From contig JAGGNK010010225.1 in the NCBI GenBank assembly GCA_017590115.1, positions 5,518,001 through 5,582,000 on the forward strand: 64,000 nucleotides of DNA, in the 5' to 3' direction. A program made the position numbers and the translations under genes. Below are positions 27,435 through 39,830 of this stretch, piece by piece. The notes below the pieces were generated by a model. That model was not told the origin of the DNA. It saw nothing but the letters and a program-made list of their open reading frames with translations, and did not search any database. Every line of letters begins with the position of its first letter. Position 1 is the first letter of the stretch. This stretch comes from Montifringilla adamsi. Lineage: Eukaryota > Chordata > Aves > Passeriformes > Passeridae.

Positions 27435-27715
27435 TCATGCGGTTTAGATTGGAAGGGGTCTTAAAAATAGTTTCGTTTCAACCACCCTGCTGTGTCCAAT
27501 GATCCCTTCCACTGGACCACATTGCTCAGACCCCCCATCCAACTTGGCCTTAACCTTTTCAGAGATGAGACATCTGCAATTTCTCTGGGCAATCAGTTCC
27601 AGTACCTCACCAGCCTCACAATGAAGAATTTCTTCCTAAAATCTAATCCAAACCTACTCTCATTTTAAAGCCCTCACCCCATAGCCTATAACTACGTGTC
27701 CAAAAAAAAGGGGCA
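27435..27715 (-). mobile_element. CR1 LINE, 5'-truncated 3' end
   Basis: This is the 3'-terminal part of a chicken repeat 1 (CR1) non-LTR retrotransposon, inserted so that its sense strand is the minus strand. Read on the + strand, the blocks typical of avian CR1 3' ends come in the right order: a 'ttggaagggg' block near 27449, a 'ccatccaacttggcctt' block near 27535, a 'tctctgggcaatcagttcc' block near 27582, a 'cctcaccagcctcacaatg' block near 27605 and a 'gaagaatttcttcctaaaat' block near 27623. The match fades after about 27700. The terminal octamer repeats usual at CR1 3' ends are decayed to something like 'tcatgcggttt'. The length of about 280 bp is typical of 5'-truncated CR1 copies and includes no reverse transcriptase. 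The copy is old, with many substitutions. Family recognition is from knowledge of CR1, and the exact ends are approximate. Confidence 0.93.
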
Positions 27716-28970
27716 ATTAAAATTGCTTCAAGTTACAAGAAGCTGGTGTGCATTTTGTTAATCTTTGTAAGAAAATGTCAAAATCCTTTTTCTGACATGT
27801 GTTAGAAGTTTGGCCTTTATGAATAGTGGCCAAACCACAATATCTTTCACTGAGTTAGCAAAGAAGTTGGAAATTTTGGATCAATTAACATAAGTCATCA
27901 CCAATCCTAGTTCTTTCTCAGAGAAAAAGCACAGCCAGGAACATCGAATATTGTAAGAAGTCAGTTTTAAATAAAAAACGTTCAATTATGCAAGGAAATA
28001 AACTAGCTTTTATAAATCTAGAACTATGAAACTAATTGTAATAACCTGGGGGTTTTTTTTTTAACTTTCTTGATATATGTCACTTGAGCACTTGCACAGG
28101 AGTTTGCATGCAAATGCTAGAAATTAACTTGAATTAAGAAAATACAACGCTGCTGTTTTATGGTGTGGGAGAAGGATTCCTTGTCAGGAATGGGTTGGTC
28201 ATGAGGTAAGTGCAGGATGCTCCCTGCTGCTGTATGTTCTTACCAGCAATATTCATCCACGTTGCAATTTCCATTTCAATTCCAAACCTCAGAATTGCTG
28301 TGCTTTTGTGTAATACACTGCTGGCACTGAATCATGCTACCTACTGATGTTTAGTGACCTGAATGAAATTGTTTCGATGTAATTGACTGACATCCTTTGT
28401 GTGTAGAAATAAGTCTGCTCAGCAAAGGCTAAATTATGTTTTTAAGCCATAAAAAAAAGGACTTGTCTACTTTAGATTTTGAAAAACAGTGTAGGCCCAT
28501 TGATTTCATCCAAAAGAGGTAAAATACATCAAAAAGTACACAATCTTAAAAGCTACTGCTCTAGAATTGCACTCTACTGTTTCTCTCTGTTTTCCTATTA
28601 TAAACTATATTTTTTCCTCTTGTGATATGCTTCTCTGATCAACACTGTGCTGCTCTTGACTGGGCATACGGCCTTAGTTCTCTTTTGGAAGTGGGTTAGG
28701 TGTGGTTGCCAAAAGGGAATGCAGCACACAGCAACAGGAACATGCAAAGTGGGTGGGTATGGGCTGTGTGGTGATTGTGTTAAAAGTGCATTCTGCACCA
28801 AAGTCTTACTATTTAGAGGTGCAACAGTACAGTATTTAAACCTTGTTTGGAAATGTTTGTTAGGTTAAATTTAAACGTGCTCTGTGCTGTGTGTCTTCCT
28901 ACTTTGCACCTGGACTCTCAGTGTTAGTGAAATGTGCTGTAGTTATCACAAAATATTTTGCCCTCTTGAC

Positions 28971-28994
28971 AAAAAAAAAAAAAAAAAAAAAAAA
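28971..28994. repeat. A24 homopolymer
   Basis: One of only two A runs of 20 or more on the + strand. The sequence upstream of it (28.5-28.97 kb) is not recognisably a retrocopy. Confidence 0.97.
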
Positions 28995-31773
28995 GATAGC
29001 CAGCAATAAGAAAGAATTGTCTGTGTTTTCTCAGCTTTAGGAGGGAGTATGTATGACCTGGCCTGAGGGAAAACACCAGAATAAGGGGAGACGGTAAAGT
29101 TCTATCATTATTTTTATTGACTTGGGAGCTAGATAATAGTTCTGTCTAAAATCTGCCCTTTGCTAATTGTGTGAGCTCCTGCAGAAAATCCCAAAGTCAG
29201 TCCCTACCTGCTTTGCATCCTTGAGTTTTTTGATCTTTGCGGAACAGCCATAAACTGTTCTCAGACTTGACTGTCCCTGTCTGGGCTCATTGCCCACGTG
29301 GCTAAACATTAACTCTCCCAATCCAACCCCTTCGTCTTTGTTGTATGCCACTTAGTTTTAGCAGGAAAACTTAAATGACTTTCACTGCTTGACACAGGTC
29401 AAAGACAAAATTATGTCCTCTTCATTAACTCCTTTTCCTGACAAGAGAAACACCAATCAGGTCTCTGGCCCTTTGGCTTACTACGTCCTCTGGATGAAGT
29501 CACAACCTGTGTGATTTCCTTTGCCTTCACTTTCCTTGCACTCTCTGGGTTGTTTTTATGTAACCTTTCTCTGTAAGGTTTTGATTTGGGATATGTGGGG
29601 GATTTGAACAATGTCAGATGTCAAATCTGTCATTGTTCCTAGTTGTAGGTTCAGATGTTTTTCCTGGCTAGAGTGAGAAAATATAGCCTTAAAGACACTA
29701 CCTTTCTTTCTACCCTCCACTAGCTTTGAGGATGCCCTTCAGACTTCAAAAAAATCTTAAAGGAATGCTGTGAAAAATTATTACCAAAACCACCATGTGT
29801 ATGTATTAAAAAAAAATTTATATGATGCATCATGATACCTCTTTATGGTTATAAACCTTTCCATTAAAACAATGATTTGTCCTGGGAATACCTTGCAATA
29901 CCAATGGTAACTTCGTTATTCCAACCCATATTATTTTAAAGAAATGTAAGCTGGTAAGTGTGTGTAGTGCTGGGAAGTTCAGCTGGCAAAAATGTGATAA
30001 TCATCTGACTGAGGTTTGTTAAAACAAGCATTTTAAAGAAAGGTGAGCCTTTATGTTGCATGAGTCTTGGCTGAGGGAAGTGACACATATTTCATGCCCT
30101 GAAGGCTGGCTCCAAAGGGAGAAATCTGGCAGGAGCTCAAGGGCCCTGAGGAGCCTTTTGGGCTTCGGCTTTATAACTTCTGTTCACTAAACAATGAATC
30201 TGCTGGAAAATGCTGCCCGTTTTGGACCTGATGTCTGCAATGTTCTGTGGAGATAGCACACCTAATCAGCGAGTTGAGAGAAAGGGCAGGTCTGTAGTCT
30301 TGCAGGTGACATGGAGCTTGTGGCACATGGACAGCATTCATGGAGCAGAGAGGGAAGGAGACACAACCTCACATTCTGCACCATAAATCTTCCACTTCTC
30401 CTTTGCATTTCTTTCCACTGTCCTTGGTAATATCTGGTTTGATTGAAGAAGCCCTCTTCTCTGTAGCCAGACACATATGGAAATACCTTATGCTAAAAGA
30501 AATGCAGAAGAGCCACTGGATCTGCTCCTCAGAGCTCTGCGATAAAGTGAGACATAGCGCCTGCTGCAAAGAAAATGGTCAGTGCTCTGGTTTATTGATA
30601 CATAGACTCCGTGGCTAAAATGTTGACATGCAGTATTTTAAAGGAAGTTGATGATCTGAAAGATACTTTATGTTAGATACTAATAAGCTTACAATACAAG
30701 TCAATCTATTTTCTAAATATTCCTTTTAATCCTCAGTACTGTTGTTCTTCTAAACAGTGTTCTACAGATTTTTCGGTTTTTCCAGATTTTGACTGTTACT
30801 AGGTTCTTGGAAAGTTACCTCAATTGCTTTTGCATGCCATTTGTACGCATTTAAATTGTTCCCTTAACTTTGAATATGTACCTTGCATCACAGTATATTT
30901 CTTACAATGTAAGTAGAAGATCTGGTTTGTTTCCTGTCAGGTTTTTTGCTTATGATTTTGCACAAGTGTGCAAAAATCTAAACACAACCCCATCATTCAG
31001 TCAGAAAAGATTCTCTTGGTAAGGTGATAACATGAGGCTATGGTTAGCTGAAATTAATCTGACTTAGAATAATTTTTCTTCTTTTTGTTCCCTCCCTAAA
31101 AATAGGAGCTGTGCCTGAGTCTTCAACTAACTAAAGCTTTGCAGACCATGAAAACCAAGGGTTTTCTTTAAACACCTCATTATTCTTTAACTGCAACTAA
31201 ATATTGAGGGAGTTGTTTGGTTTGTGTGTTTGTAATTGTACAGTACCTAATTGTCTATATACTCCTATCTGCCCCCTCTTAAATGGGACTGGAAGTCTAC
31301 ATTTGAAGTGTTTTATCCAGTTACCTATTTGTGTCTCATATTTGTATCTCTGCTGTGACCTTTTCAGGAGATGATTTTTTGACTTCTTTGCATGCATAAA
31401 TATAGTTTACATTCTTCAGGCCTATTTATAATTTTTGTTTTCTAAAGCATTTCTGCTGCTGTGCAATTATAGGCACTTTTTCTTTTCCTCCATTTATAGA
31501 CTATGCAAAAGAAAAAGGTATAAATTTCCTTCATTCCATCTTTCCCTGCCAGCTCCTACATAAATTGTTTTGTGCTGTGGTTTTCCTAGTCTTATTAATG
31601 TTTATTGATTTAACCCTATAATTCCTGTACCTCTTGCTTTGTTTGATTGCTTTACTGTTGCTTCACTGTGATTAAAGCTAAAAGTACCACCCTGGTATTG
31701 CTGAGTGAAATAAGCCTGTCTTCACAATTCTCTGTTCTCATCAACCGCAAGCACACACATCACTAAGAAATTC

Positions 31774-31800
31774 ACATGTCCCAGGGAAAGCAGGACATGT
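31774..31800. promoter_or_regulatory. Inverted repeat resembling a p53-type site
   Basis: 'acatgtcc' (31774-31781) and 'ggacatgt' (31793-31800) are exact reverse complements 11 bp apart. The right half extends to 'ggacatgttc', which fits the p53 half-site RRRCWWGYYY fully. The left half fits only partly, and an 11-bp spacer is near the tolerated limit. Confidence 0.22.
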
Positions 31801-34196
31801 TCCTTCTTTGCTGAATATAGGTTTCTAGAAAAATTTAGCTTGACAATGTGTTATTTATTACTCAGATGTAGCCTTCATTTCTGTGAATGTGCACAGGTCC
31901 AGTGGCCTCTTCTATTGAGGTGTTAACAGCTGCATTTGGTGTGCATGACATCAGAATGCTGAAATTGCTTTCACCTTTTTTCTCCCCTTATTTTTAACTT
32001 CCTTCCCTTTCTGCCTATCCCTCAAAGCAAAAGGATTATTGTACTCTGGTAGGTCTTTAGCTGTCTTTTTTTGTGATTTGTGTCACATAGACAAAGCAGT
32101 GGATAAACATCCTAAAGTATGGTCAGTTAGGACATGACAAAGTCCAGCTTGCCATAGCTAAATGCCTAACAGAATAAGTAGTTCAAAGCCGTTTTTTCCC
32201 GAGCTCCCAGTTATGTTTTTGGTCTCTTGTACATCAAACCAAGTTATAAACACGACAGATTTTGTACGTTTTTCATGTGCATCCAGCTTGCGGGTGGGGA
32301 CTTGAAAAGGGACTGGTTCACTTTCCTGCTGAGAGCTGCCTACAGATGCCAGGGAGACATGTCAAATGTACAGCTTTCCCTTATTAGAAACCTGTTGAAT
32401 TTTTTCTTATTTTGGACCTTTTGCATATCTAGTACAAAAGCAGAGTCATAGAGACCCACTTTTGCGGTTAGTTTCTAGCCCCATATCCGCAGAAATGCGA
32501 ATGCTTGCTTTTACCCATTAGTTGTTCCGTTACCTTGGCTCATCAGATTCCAAATATAAGGTATTGGCAAGAAATGCACTGTAGAATTTGCTTTTTCTGA
32601 CCTATTTTAGTTCGCTTTATAACTTGGACACTATTGAAAAATATACAGAACAATTAGTCTCCTAAGAAAAAATGTCTTGGAATTGAGCTTACATGTAGAG
32701 GGTATAGCAGAACAGTGGAGAACCTAAAAATACATGCTTAGAGTAAGCATTAAAGAGAAGTGAATAATTTTTTGGAATGATCCTGAGGAAAGAATTTTTA
32801 TAAAAATGAGCTAAATCAAACAAAGTCCCTTTATTCTTCTTTGTAAATGGTTCTGTATGGTAACAAGATCCTTTCCTTGTTCAAGATGATCTCATTCTTC
32901 TCAAATGGAAATGAATGAGAGGACAGAGAAAAAAACCTGATTATTGGCCAAAAGATTTCCAAAATGCCAGACAAATGAGGATTGCTTCAAGGTGATAATG
33001 AATGAAAATACTGTTCTGTTTCCTAACATTCTGCAGCTTAATCTATACCTGCATTCAGTGAAAAAAAAAAAAAATCCTCATAAAATGAAATACTGTGTGG
33101 TAAGAATCATATAAAAATGTAATTTATAGGAAATAATAACCTTCTAAGTTATTACTTAACTTCTTTTCTTCCCCAAAAGCTGGGATTAAAAAGTAGGTCA
33201 ACAAGCCCATTTAAATAGCTTATTCCACAGTGTGGTTTAAATTAGTGCTAGTGACAAGTGTATGAAGTGCTGTGCATTTTATTTTTATGGCATATTGGTT
33301 AAATTTAGAATTGTTCAAAGTGGCTGTTATATACAAGCCTCTAGGCAAATCCTCAGATCTTTCAGTCAGTGGGCTTTGTTCTTGCTTTTAAACACATATA
33401 ACATGTTGTCACTGTGTTTGTAAACCAGGTGTTTTATCTGAGCATGCAATTAGTGTAATGAGCATTAATGTTAGTCCAGTGGTAGAGCCTCTTGCACTGA
33501 GAAGCTACAATTTCAGCTCAAAGAGTAACGCATTTATATTCTCTGGGCACATGATTCCTGTTCCTAGTTTTGTTCACAAGTCCTTCCAGAAGAGTGATTT
33601 TAATCTAGAGACAAGCTGAAACCGTTAAGTCTCACTGAACAGAACTGCCCTTGTAATGTTATTTAGTATTGATAGGTCAGGCAGCTTCCATCAGACAGAT
33701 GGCCCGAGATGAAAGAGTGATTGTAGGCAAGGAAATGTCTTTCGCAGGAGCTCTGTTCTTGTTTCAAAAAGCCATTCTTTGGCTTGCAATCTCCCTCTCT
33801 GCTGCTTGAGAGCTGCCAGAAACAATTCTGGCCTTGAATTTCAGACGTACCTAGCGCCAAGGTGAGGAAAGAGGTTTCCAGCCTAGCTGGAAATTTTTCT
33901 CTCCCTCCTGCCTTTTTTGCTTTGCAGCATAGGGTTCTCATCTGCACCCTGACTGGGAAGATACCAGCAGAGATGAGTGAATAATGAGGAAATCTACTCA
34001 CTAGTGTTTTGACAATTGCTAAATAGAGTTTTGCTTAGATCATGTTTGTACTTATTTTATCATCTATGGAGCTTTTTCTGAAAAGCTGTGGGAGTGAAGT
34101 GTTTGCTCAAAAGAATACTTGCAGGGAACTATTTCTGGGCTGTATTCATGATTAATTTAATCAAAACCCAGTTTTTTTTCTCACTGTAAGAGTAGC

Positions 34197-34223
34197 TGAT
34201 TAATGATTACGTCATAAGTGACG
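34197..34223. promoter_or_regulatory. Possible PBX/HOX plus CRE-like site cluster
   Basis: 'tgattaat' (34197-34204, a PBX-HOX type site) is followed at once by 'ttacgtcataa' (34207-34217, CREB/ATF or C/EBP-ATF-like) and 'tgacg' (34219-34223). A palindromic 'attaatttaat' lies 36 bp upstream of the cluster (34151-34161). Two CpGs this close together are uncommon here. Enhancer activity is inferred only. Confidence 0.25.
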
Positions 34224-37150
34224 AAGCAGAAACAGGGAATAAATCAGTGTGTTAAATTCAAGCTTGTTCTTTTTCAGAGCTCTACATAATTCAGCTGCAG
34301 CAGCATGTCTTCAGAAGCTTTTTTTGTATCCTGCTCTCCCAGTAATGATACCCTTGTCAGTCTCCTCCTGCCCTGCTCTTGTATGCCATTCTATTCTATG
34401 TAGGTTCTCATTCTGCTTTCATTATGAAGTGTATGAGCACCTAGCAAGTTTACAGTACGTGAGGTGACTAGCATCTGTCATATTTGTCTCATCCCTTCCC
34501 TGTGAAGCATCAGAGACTTAGTAGGAGTGCTTTGTTTTGGTAAGATTGTTATCTGCATATGGGAAGCAAGATAGACAGAAAAAGAGTGATTTGCATTTGG
34601 AGTGAGAATTGATGCCATTTTTAATAGTCCTTTGCCCCGTAGGAATTTGTTTTGTAGCTTTGGCTGGCTGCTGGCAAAGCTATGTGTTTTAAGCCTGTAA
34701 TAGCTGATAGCTGCATTTTTGTACTTGCACGCTCCAACAAAAATTTTGTCAAGTTTCTGTCCTCACTTTGCTCCTGATCATCCCATAATTGTCTCCTAAT
34801 TGCAATGGACAACTGAAGATACTGAGAAACCATGGTACAAAAAAGCTGCCAATGCAATGTGGTGCTTTTCTGCCCTTGCTGCTTTGTTTTTTCCTTTTAT
34901 AATTTTTGCGGTTGTCGGACAGACTTTTTATTTGTGCTCTGAAAGCTGACACACTGACCAAGATAAGGGAATAATAAGGAAAATTACTACATATTTTCTA
35001 AGTAATTTATCAAGTGTTAACTATTTCATACTGAGCACTGTCCAGTCAAGGCAATAACTTAAGCCACAGTAAACTTTGCTTGGCAATGACTTAAGTCATA
35101 GGTAAGCTTTAGCTAACAGTCCACCTCCATTTGGGAAAGCACTTAAAGCACATATTTATGTTCTCTCGACTGCAGCGAGTTGAAGAAAATGATTAAGCAC
35201 ACTTCCAATCAGGATGGATTTCCTGTATTGGACCTGTGTTGCAGACATATCTTAATAGGAACTGTCACATAATGCTTCTCTTTTCTCCTTATATGAACAG
35301 TGAGAGGAGTTAGGTACAATACAGTACGGTTCTATCATGTCACATAAAAGTAATTTGAACATATACTTTGTGGAGTGAATTGGTCTGACAAATCCTCACA
35401 AATTTTTGTAAGAAACTCAAAGAAGTACCTCTCTAAGGTCTATTGATAAGTTATGATGCCATATTCAAATTCAAAGAACCCTTTAAGAGGCAGTTAAATT
35501 TGGAGAGCTTGAAAGGCTTAAGAGCAGAAGGAATAAGCCTTTATTTGAAACAGTATCTATTCTTATTAAATGTGATGAATCTGAAGGATATTTCAGGAAT
35601 ACCTCCTGTTTAGCATTGCAAGAGGAATGCTAAAGATGCTCTGAGAAGTTACTGCTACAAAAATATTGACAAATCACTCTGTCTCAGCACTAATAGACTA
35701 CTTATTCATGAGCTGAAGATGAATATCTTGTTTTTCTGTGCAAGGAAGCAGCAAGTAGACAGGTAAGAAGGCCCAGAAATAATAGACTCCACATGGCATG
35801 AAGGTTTACAGAAAACTCATACCTTCCCAGCACAGCAATGACCACTGAAATGATGAGACTCCATCAGGAAGCTGAGTCAAAATTTTACCATATTGTAAGT
35901 GAAAATTCAAAAGTGATTATACCTTGTAGCAGTGGTAAACCCTGTATAAAGTAAATTTGCTTAAAGCATAGCCCTATAGAGAGGTTGTAGTTCAAACTGA
36001 GAGTTTGGACAAATAATGAGAATTGATTGGAATGTAATAAGCTTATTACTGAATGGCTGTGTCTCCCATAAATTCAGCTACTCATTTGTTTATCTGATGT
36101 CATAGCACAGGTACCACTCAGATGTGTCACCAGATACCACACAGATATTTGCTATTTAAAATCTATTAGGCTTTCTATAATAAATGTAAACATGTTCCAC
36201 AGGTTAGTGAGAGTTCATTTCCTATCTCTAAAAGCTTATTTACCTAAGATGCACCCTAAAACGTGTTTCAATTTGAAGAATTAAAAACTTTTGGGCTGAT
36301 ATTGTGAGAGGTTGTGAGAGGTCTCATTTGTGACTAAAGGTTTCCTTGGGAAAAAAGGTCTAAACTAGGTGGCTGTTATTTTTTAGAAGCTAGTTGTACT
36401 TTTTAGAAGTACCACAACAATCATATTTAATCACTGTTTAGATGATAATTTTGCTTCCTTTTAATGGTATGATTTTCTGAGTTGTTCAACCAAATTCCAT
36501 GATGATCCCATCTGAGGGCTTTTCTTGAGATACAATCATTAACACTTGTTCATCTGTGTCTCGTTTCTCTAGGCACTTTTGGGTAATCTGGACACAATTT
36601 ATTGATGCTCATTTATGTGCACATAAGTCTGGTCCTAAGATCTCATCTAGAAAGCCAAATTAAGTAATGCTCAGAGTAAATCCTTAGGAAAGTATTTCTC
36701 TGTGAACGGACTGAGTGAGCAAGGCTCAGGTAATCAAAGTTTACCTGGAATGGTGTTACCACATGTGATCCATATAGCTTTGAAATATTTAGATCTCTAA
36801 ACTGATCTATTGCAGTTCATTTTGATTCTGTTGTGTCAAAGCTTGCTCTTTGTCTCCCACAGTAAAAGGAAAGAGATACACTCATGCTTTAATAAATGAT
36901 GAAGTTTTTTGTTTTGCCATCATTTGTAGTCTTTCAACAGAAGCGAGACAAGCTGGGCCAGCCAAACAACTGTTTATTGCTACTTCTGCTGCACTGACAT
37001 GGCTCTGGGTAAAACACATTCTGGTTTTGTTTCGGCTGCTCTTGATATATGCTCCCTATCTTAATCTGCAGCCCTGGAAAGAACCCAAATCTCATGGAGC
37101 TTGATTCTGGGGTAAAGGTTGCTAACAGGATAATGAGCTAACTTCTCAGA

Positions 37151-37172
37151 TTTTTTTTTTTTTTTTTTTTTT
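37151..37172. repeat. T22 homopolymer
   Basis: An uninterrupted run of 22 T followed directly by AG, in otherwise unremarkable AT-rich DNA. Confidence 0.97.
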
Positions 37173-39054
37173 AGATTTTTAATTCATGCCTGTTACTCTG
37201 TTTTGATAGCAGGTAGATACAGAAAAATGACACTGTGTGGCACCTGGCTTGGAAAGTCAAACAGCTTGGATTTTTCCTCATGAAGCAATTTCAGTTAGAT
37301 ATGCACAGATGTAGTTACTTCAAGATACATCCACATACTACATTCTCATGTTCTGTGACTCTTAAAACAGTACAACTAAAACTTACAGTTTTCATCTGGG
37401 CAGATGGGTTCTCTCACAGCATTGGCGTAATGTGACATTTTGCATAAGGATTGTCCTTTTCTACTAAAACAGATGGATAAAAAGAAGTAACCACCAATTT
37501 TGAAGAGGAGCATAGAAATGAATTTCTTGGTGACTCTTGAGAATCTAGGTCTGATTCAGTCATACCTTGATTTCAAAATCTGAATAATTTGGGAGATGAT
37601 TCCCAAAGTCTTAATCCTAAATGTGTTTTTAAATCCTGGTGCTTTCACCTAGCATTGGCTAAAACTGCCTCTTGTGAGCAGTTGTCTGTGTTTTTGTGGT
37701 GATTTGGCAACTGCGTTGGGAGGCACTTTTTTGCCATGGCTTCTATCTGTCAGAACTAAGGTCAGTGCAGGTGACAGACTTAATACTCTGGATCCTCTGT
37801 AAAATCATAAATTTTTTTTCTCATGTAGCTAAGGCTGTGTCCCCCTAGAGATACAGGCCTGGGCTTAATCTGACTCATCTCAAATGGCCTTGCTGTCCTA
37901 AATGGGGCTGCCCATGCATAAAGGTAAGGCTATACCCAAATTTCAACAAGAAACTGGCTAAAGTTTGACCTGACAGTATTCTGCAAGCAGCAAGTTTCTT
38001 ACTTATCAATTCCCTGACTCCCTTTTATTATTATTTATTTATTTAAAATTAAAATAGTTCTTTCTCTTAGAAACATCCTTGGCATATAAAAAGTGTTATC
38101 AACCGACTTGATAATGAATTCTTGAAGGCCAAACTTCTGGCAAAACCCTGTAAGTTAAAAGGATTGCAACATTTCAAAATTCCTTTGTCAGACACTGTCT
38201 GATTTAAATTTTTTTTTTTTTTAATTTTCCTGCATTATTACTGTCTGTACAAGAATGATGGATGACAGGGAATGAAGTTCCCATTAACTTAAGCTGTTAC
38301 TCATAAATCCTTCAGAGGTTTCTAATTAACATGTAAGTTTAGTAGTTTGGGCTCATTGTGAGAGTCTGTTCATGGTGATCTGTATTTCTACCAGTGCAGT
38401 CCAGAGGTGCATAAATCTTCATTGCTCTGGGATTCCCAGTATGTCCCATTACCATGAAAAAGTGACATGTGATTCAAGAAGTGTAAATACTGTATAGAAG
38501 TTCAATAAAGTGTTTCATTCTTCACTGCTGAATTACAGTTTTATGGCCCATAAATAAAGGCAAACAAGGAAAACTAAAATATGAGGAATGGTTGTATATC
38601 ACACCTGTTATCTGGAATGAAATTGTTTCTGCTCTGGTGACAAATGTCTCACCTTCAATTTGCATTCATGTCTTGTGTTGTGCCACTCTAAGGGCAGATG
38701 GTTGATGTTGTTATAAATGACCTCAAAGAATAAAATGATAGATTCTGGTATCATCCAGCTTTTCTTGGGACGAGTATTAGATGGGCTTAAAGACCAAGGG
38801 ATAAAGTTTATCATCCTGGTAAAGTTTGAGTAAAACCAGTATTTTTGGGGGGTCAACTTTATATAGTTAAAAAATTAAGATTTTTGGACGCACAATGCAA
38901 CACTTTCCCCTCCCCAGCAAACCTGTATAAACATTCTGAAATCATCTGCTTTGTTCAGCAGCAGCCCATGATGGGTTTTGTTGTAGTGATACATGAATTT
39001 TCATAATTCAATCACGACAATAATCACTTAGCAAAAGATTTTATAAAAAAATAA

Positions 39055-39078
39055 TCACTTCTGTGATGACAGAAGTGA
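39055..39078. repeat. Perfect 10-bp stem, 4-nt loop hairpin
   Basis: The arms 'tcacttctgt' (39055-39064) and 'acagaagtga' (39069-39078) are exact reverse complements separated by 'gatg'. The hairpin ends only a few bases before the presumed 3' end of the older CR1-like remnant. An 11-base direct repeat, 'aataatcactt', lies at 39019-39029 and 39050-39060, the second copy overlapping the left arm. No poly-T follows that would make it a terminator-like element. Confidence 0.9.
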
Positions 39079-39079
39079 A

Positions 39080-39830
39080 AAGGATTTCATAGATCATCAA
39101 ATCCAAGCTGCTGTGCTAAGCATATTGGCATATCAACCTATTTATCAATGCACCAGCTCCACCAAAATTGGTTCAGATATCTTCTCCTCTTACCTGCATG
39201 AGCAGAACATTCTGGATATGTATTTGTCTTATGGAGGGTCCACTCTGTGCTTATTTATAGTCTGGTTATATGCATTGACTCCTCAGTCTGCACCGCATTT
39301 CAACAGCTGTTTTCTCCCTCCAGTGTTCCTAACCCAGTGAATTCATATACAGCTCTCCAAAGACTGCTGGCATTTTTCTCTTTTTTTCTGGATTTTGTGC
39401 TTTTTATGTAAAGTAACATTCATTCCTCTCATCATCTTAGCCCTCCTCTGACTTGTAGCAGTCCTAATGCATCATAAAACATGAAACTGAAATTTGTAAG
39501 CTTAACTCTAAATGAGGTCTTATACAGGTAGTAAGTACATAGTGCTTTGACTTCTTCTACCATGTGTGGTGCCATAGCATTGCATTTGCCTTTTTTCTGT
39601 CTGTATTTATGGTTCATTGTCCTTGAAATCTGTGTTACCAGACATTTCCAGCTACTGAACTCTGGGATTAAACTCAGATCCACATCCCTTGGTAGTCTTT
39701 GGCAGAAAGTTTTGTTATGTGCCAAGACTTTGTCTGTCTGATGAGACCTGAAGTTGCCTTTCCTTTCCCAGCTGAAAGGGGAGCAAGCCCTAGTGGATAG
39801 GTAGGAAGAGCTGCAGTGACCTTTGGTCAT
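39080..39830 (-). mobile_element. Probable ancient, highly diverged CR1 remnant
   Basis: The segment begins with 'tttcatagatcatcaaatcc', which resembles the minus-strand view of a CR1 3' end. About 350 bp later comes 'catcttagccctcctctgac', matching the conserved CR1 block that normally reads 'atcatcttcgtggccctcct'. Some 75 bp further on is 'gaggtctta', where CR1 carries its 'ggtctcacc' block. Order and spacing agree with CR1, while the sequence between the blocks is poorly conserved. The longest minus-strand open frame here (39432-39830, 132 codons) is not a recognisable reverse transcriptase segment and is probably chance. This could be a deep-branching CR1 subfamily or a fortuitous resemblance. 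Both boundaries are guesses. Confidence 0.4.

Larger units (their letters stand above)
27716..39054. other. AT-rich non-coding DNA
   Basis: Between the two CR1-derived segments I see only homopolymers and the motif clusters listed separately. Frames such as 33663-34001 (minus, 112 codons) carry no recognisable domain. A basic 66-codon minus-strand frame at 29411-29611 has one CxxC pair but lacks the rest of a zinc knuckle. Confidence 0.7.

Noticed and set aside
29411..29611. Basic 66-codon minus-strand frame with a CxxC, considered as a Gag zinc-knuckle remnant
   Set aside because: The His and third Cys of a CCHC knuckle are missing, and no neighbouring retroviral sequence is recognised.
39432..39830. 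132-codon minus-strand open frame, the longest in the window
   Set aside because: No recognisable family and no splice or promoter context. It overlaps the presumed decayed CR1 and fits chance.
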